Assembly: GCA_007922305.1 (NCBI GenBank)
Contig: ML677365.1
Span: 17,441,417-17,505,416 of the forward strand
Reading direction: 5' to 3'
Length of the DNA stretch: 64,000 nt
DNA from: Dermatemys mawii
Lineage: Eukaryota; Chordata; Testudines; Dermatemydidae
The first letter of the stretch is position 1, and each line of letters begins with the position of its first letter. Both the position numbers and the translations under genes were made by a program. Under the pieces are notes generated by a model, which searched no databases, was not told the DNA's origin, and saw only the letters and a list, made by a program, of their open reading frames with translations. Positions 56,965-64,000 of this stretch are shown here, piece by piece.

Positions 56965-59610
56965 AAATCTATAGATGATTTCCCCAAACATCTCTAGACT
57001 GGAGCAGACACATCCCAAACAGAGCACCTTGACACTTATTTTATGTGCAGATTTGATTAATGAGTACTTGACAGACCTCTGTAAAGGACTGAAGCAGTAA
57101 AGTCTAGTAGTAGGTCTGATTCAAATCTCTCTTATACCAATGTAATTCCTTTGAGTACTGGTGACTGATTTCAGTGTGAAATATTTCAGAATCTGTTCCA
57201 ATATCTGTATAACACAGTAATAAACCAAGACTCCAGGAACTGTCTAAACTGATTTATTCGGATAACATCTAGCAGAAATAATCCAAATGCATAGAGAGGG
57301 TCGGGCCTTTATATCTCCCAAAAATGAAAACTTAGAGTTTATTTTGTTACTTTAATACTCATTAAAGATTTCAAATTGACAGTCTTCTACTGTTGGAAGT
57401 CTTGTACAGTGTCAGTACAGAACAGGTACAACACAGAGAATAGTGTAAGTTTCCCCATACTTGTGGTCCAGACCTGACACAAAGGAATCCTCTGTAGATT
57501 TAAGATGATAGTTCATTCTCTTTGCCCCATCAATCATTTGCCTCCTGTAGCAGGTAAAGGGGCATCGGGAGTCAGAGACACTGGCCTGCAGAGGGCGCTC
57601 TGAGCTGGAAGAACTAATTCCCAGATGGCCAGCAGGAGGCGCTGCAGGGGTGAGTTGTTGCACCGCTATACCCCCCAACTTTGGTTGTCAGCCTGGTGGT
57701 CTATTAGTGCCAATTATGGCAAATGCTTTCTGTACTGCTGATGCTTTTTTTGATGTTGCCCACTGGGAACTGGACTTAGACTATCAAACTGATGTTTCAC
57801 AGGCCATTAAATCACCATTGGATGGGAACAATTTTTTGGTCACTACCAACATGGGCCTGTCCAAATTATTTAAATGAAGCCAGTAATGTCCAAAGGAATG
57901 AATTAAGATCCCTAACACAAAATATGCATGCCTCTCCCCTCTCCCCCTGCCACCCCACATCCCTGAGAAAAACAATTTCACCAGCTTTGGCTTCTCTGTG
58001 ACAACACAAGTAATGGGGAACATGCAACCCTAAATCTGGGATCATTAACAGTAGTTTAACAAGAGTTGATTCAGTGGTATAATGCTATCCATTGAAAAGC
58101 ACAGCACATCTCAAAGGACTGCTTTGCTACTTAGTAGTCAGCACTATGTATCAAGTTGCTGATTTGATGTAAATTTTCATAACATAATTTATTATCTTTA
58201 TTTGGAAACTAGCACTTGTGTGTACTATATATATAGCATAAAAATGTTACCATGTTATACATAACCTGAAGTTCAAGCAAGATAAATGCATTAGGCCACA
58301 CAAAACCATATCAAAGTAATGAGGAAGGTTTAATTTATACCCACAAATGCGGAAAAATTCTACAATAAGGAAGAAATTCCAGCTTGGCATTCAGTCCTTA
58401 GCTTATCCTGTTTTGCCTTTGAAGTTATGTTCTATCATGTAAATGTGCTTTGAGAATATTTGTGAAGCATATACTGGTAATATTGGTTTATTTTATTCCC
58501 ATCATAAGGTTTCACAACAGAAATATGGAGCTAGGCCATAAACCATTATTTCCAAATAATGATCATCACTAGCCAATTCTGAAATGTTAACTTCGCTGTT
58601 TTCGTTTTCTTTTAATACAGAAAGTGCTCATATGCTAAGAGCTTCTAATTTCTCAGTTGAAAAATACCCTAAATTGGTCTGTATTTTAGGGCTTGGTCCT
58701 GTGTCATTTAAGTCAGTGGGAGTTTTATCATGGCCTTCCATGGAAGAAGGACTTCAGTATTAAGCATAAAAATGGTTTAAACCAAATATATCAACATTGT
58801 GCCATTGATTTGCAGATAGTATTTCTGTTAAAGTGTTTTATGCAAAAATCAATGGCTTGTTTTTAGGCATATATTTCCTATCATTGGCTCATGGCCGATC
58901 CAAAGATAGTGCATATGGCCAAATACTAAGTTGCTGAAACAAGGGATCTATTATGGGAATTTGTAACTCTAACTGTACTAGCAGACCTTTTTACAGCCCA
59001 TAGCAGACAATTCTATTAAAAATTCCATTTTATTGAGATATACATGTCTGAGGAAATTCATAAGCTCAGCAAAAAGTTTTTTGATTTTATTTTTAAGCAA
59101 ATGGCATAATGTTAAACTCAGCTTCAAGAGGAACTAGAACTGCAAAAACTTTGTAAGCACAAGCTGCTCAATGCTAAGCATTTGAATTTCAAGAGAATCA
59201 ATCACACATGTTGTAACAAACTTAGTGTTGCCCTTTGCCCACACACAAACAAAAATGTCTCAAAAGGCCCGTGTCTCTTCAAACTCCTAGCTCAGGAAAC
59301 AGTTCTTCTTAGGTTTTTTTCTAAATGAAAGGGCATGCAGACATATTCACGATGTACATGAGGATAACAAAAAAACAAAACAAAAGTAAAGTTTTCATGA
59401 AAGTGTTTGTTTCCCCTTTGTGAGTCTGCATTGAACTAAACACAAAATAGCAGCCTATCTCGGCAAAAAGCAGAGAACTTAGAGATTTAAATGTGCAGCA
59501 TACAGAAAACAAAGAAATGACAATTCCACAGCAAAACATACATCCTTCCCCGTCTCTCAGAACTATTGCATTTCCAGCCTCTCTTGCAATCTGGATGATG
59601 ATACAGCACC
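56965..59610. other. Repeat-poor AT-rich DNA, no gene seen
   Basis: A small GC-rich segment at 57,545-57,665 ('gcagagggcgctctgag', 'ccagcaggaggcgctgcagg') may be a repeat fragment; the two 'g(a)ggcgct' blocks resemble CTCF-type cores, but this is only a visual similarity. No exon was recognised. Confidence 0.4.
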
Positions 59611-59618
59611 CTCTAATG

Positions 59619-59847
59619 CAGCAGTTCTCAAACTGTGAGTCAGGACCCCACAGTGGGTCACAACACCATTTTAATGGGGTTTCCAGGGCCAGCATTAGAC
59701 TTGCCTGGACCCAAGGCTGAAGCTCAAGTCCAAGCTCCACCCCCACCTGGGCAGCTGGGCTCAGGCTCTGAACCCTCCCTCCTGGGGTTATGTAGTGACT
59801 TTATTGTCAGAAGGGGGTTGCAGTGCAATGAAGTTTGAGAACCCCTG
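59619..59847. mobile_element. 229-bp hAT-type MITE
   Basis: The left tip 'cagcagttctcaaact' and the right tip, which reverse complements to 'caggggttctcaaact', form a 16-bp inverted repeat with two mismatches. Flanks are ctctaatg (59,611-59,618) and atctaacg (59,848-59,855), a 6/8 match to an 8-bp duplication. It is non-coding; the frame 59,635-59,838 is chance. Confidence 0.8.
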
Positions 59848-59849
59848 AT

Positions 59850-60240
59850 CTAACGGGAAGGGCAGAAATTTAAGAAGGTGAGTTGTGCTTTTGTTCTCTT
59901 ACTAGAACCTAGAAGGTTACTACACATGGGTATTTCTCAAGTTTGGCAGCCATCCATTAATAGCATACGTTAAGCAACAGTTTAAAGGATAAGAAAATCC
60001 CAGAACTCAATAACACTTTCTTTAAGAGTAGTCAAAACAGGTTGATCCCATATATATTCACAAGCTTCAATATCAGCTGATGGGAAGTAAGGGAACCTTT
60101 GCTAACTATTGTCACTAATTGGTAGTCACCCTAGGGCATACAGGTTCCTTACAAGCAGAGCTGATTGGGAATTATCTAGTGAAATATATTTTTCATTGGA
60201 ATGGCGACTCATTGACACTGAAACTGATTGCAGGAAAAGG
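59850..60240. other. No gene or clear repeat seen
   Basis: AT-rich DNA. Confidence 0.4.
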
Positions 60241-60244
60241 TCAG

Positions 60245-60548
60245 TTTCAACAAGTCTCCTGATTCAAGAAATTTTTGAAAAAAGTTTCAAACTATTGATA
60301 TGTTCAAACTGAAAATTGTAATGATTTGGTTCGAAACAACTTTTCATTTGAAAATTTTAGTTAATTTATAGTAAAAAGGTTAAAAAATGTAAAAAGTCAA
60401 AATTGAAAGAGAACATTTTGATATTATCTAAATTAAACATTTCAAGTGATCTGATACAATTTTTTTCATATTAGCAATTTGCAAGAATTTTCAAGATTTT
60501 GACTTTTCATCCTGATTTGGGATGTGAAAAATATTTCCCACCCAGCTC
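60245..60548 (-). repeat. AT-rich dispersed repeat, second copy
   Basis: It carries the exact 20-nt block shared with 5891-5910 on the opposite strand (here 60,503-60,522) and the same 'gaaa/tttt'-rich texture. The end 'tcccacccagctctact' is a phrase I recall at the edge of this turtle repeat. Confidence 0.5.
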
Positions 60549-60549
60549 T

Positions 60550-63000
60550 ACTTAAACATTAAAGATTACACAACTGGCATCAGGTTATGTGTGTTTAGGG
60601 TTTGATCTTTCCATTTCCATCCATTACTCCTTTCTGACCCCAGGAAGTGTTCTTTAAGTGTTCTTGTTACTTAAAAACAGCGGTAGTGAAAATTCATCCA
60701 GCGTATATTGAAACTCTTTTTGTACACATAGGTCTGATGGTTTTACAATAGTTTCAATAAAGTGTGGTTTGACTTTTCAGTTGAAAAAAAATGTGATTGA
60801 TATTTCCTCTCTCATGCATATCTATCTATACCTAGCTATAGAAACATTTGTTTCAAAGTAATTATAACCATAATAGGCAGCTGAAAGCCTCTAAAGATAT
60901 CATGAGACTCAGAAATATTAAAGGTGAGCCTCAAGAGATTCAGAAGTTTGATTCAGATGAACATGTGAGATTGAGTTTATTATCCAATTTTTTTGAGCTT
61001 GCAACACTGGACTAGAAGCTCATAAAAACATGATTTATTGGAAGATTCATAATATTTCCTGCTTGGGTTTGGGCTGGAAGTACCACAAGAACAATATTTC
61101 TCATGGTATTTTGGTATTTCCAATTGTGTTCCCAGCTGGAACTAAAAAGGAAAGGGATACACACAATGGAAACTGTATTTCTTACAAAGTCATCCATATT
61201 TTTGAACCTCAGAAAAAGTTTGTTTCAGTTCCAGCTTGAGGTATCATTTTCTGGGGAGGTGTTCTTATTGCATCAGAGCGCTATAATTACTCCTTAAAAT
61301 CATTACTCTTACTTACATAAAATTTACACTCAAAGTTAGAATTTTATGCAAAATGACTCCCTGGCTTATTATTTTATATTAATTCTACAGTTGCCCTATA
61401 AAAAAAGAATTTTCACTATGTCAGCCATTATCCATAATATAGCAATATAAAATAATAATAATATAATATATCCAACTCACTAGCCATCATGGGCCAAATT
61501 CTGGCAATCCTTTCTGAAAATGTGCTGAAAACACATGTATCAAAACACTAATATCTTAATTCTGTCTGGCATCAAGCCAGATAGTTATCTAACTGCAAAT
61601 CAGCAGAGGTGTATCACCAAAAAATGTATAATTGCCAAACTATGCAGTAAAATCTACTGTGAGCAGAAGTTATCCTGTTTCAGAGGTGGAAAGGTTTAAT
61701 CAGATTCTATGCAATTAGCAACACTGATTTTGGATTAGTTTGTTAGCCATGCCTAAACTTGGCTAAGCCATGCCATTTGGCTTGAAACACTTGTGAATGT
61801 AGGTTGTTTTCATTTTTTCTGGACAGAACTGTGGTAAAATGATTTTTCTGTGTGGATTTTAATCAATTTTATGAGGCTAGCTGCTTCTTTTGCGGTATAG
61901 ACCTCCTGATAAGCACCTTTAAATTCCAGCCAGGGCCCCATTGGTGCCACACTGGCAGATGCCACCTGTGAGATGTACTGAATCAGCATATCTCCAAACT
62001 AACTTAGTGCTGGCCCATGCTGGGCTAATCCCAGTCGCTGTTGAGATATCATTTTCTGTGAAGACGGTCCAGAAAATGACAGTTCTAGGCCCTATCTGGT
62101 CAAGTGGTGTACACTCAGTCCAGATGGACTTATCACTGCCTTGGGACTGCAACCAAAGGAGTGCAAATACCTGTATGAATCACCTGACGGAGTTAAACTA
62201 CATATTGTTCTTAATACAACTATTCCCCTAGGGTATAACTCCTTCCCATTTTTACTCCCACTCTGCCTACTGGAGTCATTATGTTAGGTAATACACTCTC
62301 TCCTTTATCATTAGTAAGCTCAAAACTTCAGATATATCAACTTTTTTAATACTGGTCAACCTCATTATGTTACTTGATGGAAGCTTATGAGGTTGACAGA
62401 AAGGCTGAATTTGTCCTCTTATGTTCATTACATACTCAGAGGTTTTAATTTTGTATATAAAAGACAAGTCTTCAATATTACATCTCCAAAGAACCAAAAT
62501 CAAAGAACATTTGGCAGGGAGAGACAGAAGGCCCAGGCTGAAGCTAGTGTAACCTGGTGAACTGATATTAGGGATGCTGATAACACTCAGAGTAGGACAG
62601 AGAAACAATAACCCCTCACCTAGCCAGCCCATGGAATGCAAAATTCAACCCTTTGCAGCAGACAAGGACAATACACCATTTGTGTCCCATTTATGTACTA
62701 TTTTGCAAGTTTAAGTGGGACTTAAGAGGTGCCCTTTGAACAGGAGCAAATATTACCCTGCGTGGTTATAATCAATGTGCTACATTTATGTACTATGGTG
62801 ATAAGCTCTTTATATATGATGAAGGATTTTGCCCAGACCCCGTTGCTTAATTCAAACATTACCAGTAAGGGCTAAACTGAATGGGGGGAAAAACATAACC
62901 ATGGGAACTGTCTGTGGGAATCTAAAGGCAAGTATCATACCAGAAATAGTAGAGAATGGAAATATCTATGGTTTGACCTCTCTGAGCTTATTGGCAAGGA
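60550..63000. other. Repeat-poor AT-rich DNA, no gene seen
   Basis: No exon or recognised mobile element. A small AT-rich 'aataataataatataat' tract is at 61,449-61,471. Confidence 0.45.
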
Positions 63001-63004
63001 TGCT

Positions 63005-63235
63005 AGCTTGACTACCTTTAAGCGCCTTTTTAAAACCCACTTCTGCCATGCTGCCTAAAGTGAATTTTGTTGATTTGTGTAGAAAGATCTTTTTTTTGTT
63101 CCCCTTTCCTGACCTATTTCATCAATCCTTAGACTTTGAGTTCCTTGGGGCAGGAACAATCACTTCTTAGTGTTTGAAAAGCCACATTGTGGCTGCTGCT
63201 ACAAACAATAAATACATTAATAATAATTATCATCT
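63005..63235 (+). mobile_element. L2-like LINE 3' end and tail
   Basis: 'aaaacccacttctgccatgc' decodes as a 'FKTHFCHAA' C-terminus typical of L2-type ORF2. It is followed by 'tgagttccttggggcagga' and an A/T-rich 'caataaatacattaataata' tail. The tail matches the type at 5690-5832. Confidence 0.55.
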
Positions 63236-63239
63236 TGCT

Positions 63240-64000
63240 TCAGACATACCTCCAATCTGAGGTGAACCTTGTGGAATTGCCAGATGCCTTTTCCCTTCCC
63301 ACAGATTTTTACAGAGGCATGATGGCGTGAGTGATGTTACCTGGGTCAATAAACAATTATTAGGCTTTACAGTGAAGCTACTAGGATAATTCCTGAAATG
63401 TTAATTTTACCTTTTGTGGCAACACATTGTAAAGTTTGAAGACTGTCTGCCACACATGTTCAAATGTTTCCACACCAAAACAATTTTATAGAAAAAAATG
63501 ACAAAATTTGTCATGTCTTCTGAAAAATATTGAGGCTCTCATAAATGTAATTCTGTCAAAATGCTATGGAAAAAATTGGTGTGGCAAGAATGGTTACATA
63601 TTGCATGTCCACTCTACAGGGTGGGAATTAAAATATAACAAGAGAAGTACAAGTTTAACATAAACTAACAACTAGGGGCTATAAATAAAGTGTAATATAG
63701 CAAATGGGGAGTAATTATTTTGTGGATTTATTACAACTGCTCCCCCATTCAATACTCTGGAGTCAACAAAATAACCAGGATGAGGTAAGGGGACAGGAAA
63801 AAGGTCATTATAGAGGTGAAAGTTCTAGATTTTTGTTAAATTAATTTCTAGGTTTGTGCTTACTGCAATGAAGAAAAAAACATTTAAGGACAGAAATAAT
63901 ATTTTCTCTCTTGTGAGTTTCCTTAAACTATGAATAATTTTGATGTTCTCAAATTGGAAGGGAGGGGAACAAATGATACAAGTTTTGGATGTGAACAGCA
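63240..64000. other. No gene or clear repeat seen
   Basis: AT-rich DNA to the end of the window. Confidence 0.4.

Noticed and set aside
57545..57665. Pair of 'ggcgct' motifs resembling CTCF sites
   Set aside because: Only a short core is similar. Without a matrix score or binding data I would not call a regulatory site.
1..64000. CRISPR arrays, operons, prophage or bacterial features
   Set aside because: Composition, LINE/SINE/DNA-transposon content and lack of dense coding make this a vertebrate nuclear sequence.

Overview
This is eukaryotic, vertebrate intergenic or intronic DNA. It looks sauropsid and most likely comes from a turtle; a crocodilian is the main alternative. The evidence is the repeat content. 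There are many 5'-truncated CR1 LINE copies with the typical 3' end, Penelope-like (PLE) fragments with GIY-YIG endonuclease coding, L2-like LINE remnants, a MIR-like SINE, foldback and hAT elements with 8-bp target-site duplications (TSDs), and PIF/Harbinger-type MITEs flanked by TTA. I found no exon of a host protein-coding gene, no rRNA, no tRNA and no CRISPR. Almost all open frames are chance or pieces of decayed transposons. Family names are from memory of these repeats; TSDs, inverted repeats and nesting are read directly from the sequence.

Layout. 1-2.1 kb: CR1 end split by a foldback hAT element that itself carries a PLE tail. 3.5-5.7 kb: two Harbinger-like MITEs, the second carrying a small hAT MITE. 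7.8-12.5 kb: MITE, CR1 ends, L2-like tail and a long antisense CR1 with a nested MITE. 12.6-18.5 kb: LTR-like sequence, a MITE, a repeat-poor stretch, a non-autonomous DNA element, and a MIR-like SINE broken by a palindrome. 18.5-24.2 kb: antisense CR1, a PLE fragment split by a solo LTR (containing a 100-N assembly gap), a CR1 reverse-transcriptase piece and more Harbinger-like DNA. 25.5-28 kb: CR1 inserted in CR1, then a MITE. 30-34.7 kb: a near-perfect hairpin, CR1 ends, and an LTR-like element with a CR1 insertion. 37.7-43 kb: a hAT-like element, then a head-to-head PLE pair interrupted by a 1.8-kb GC-rich hAT. 43-46.7 kb: a 109-bp tandem duplication, L2 remnant, and a broken zinc-finger transposon gene on the minus strand. 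46.7-64 kb: mostly repeat-poor AT-rich DNA with scattered CR1, L2 and one hAT MITE.

Nothing here works together as a pathway or operon. The organisation is a record of successive insertions, and several relative ages can be read from nesting. I did not find a convincing new biological system. The most unusual items are the foldback hAT with transposase-end coding on both arms, the head-to-head PLE pair, the internally deleted zinc-finger transposon gene, and the 44-nt-arm hairpin at 30.2 kb.
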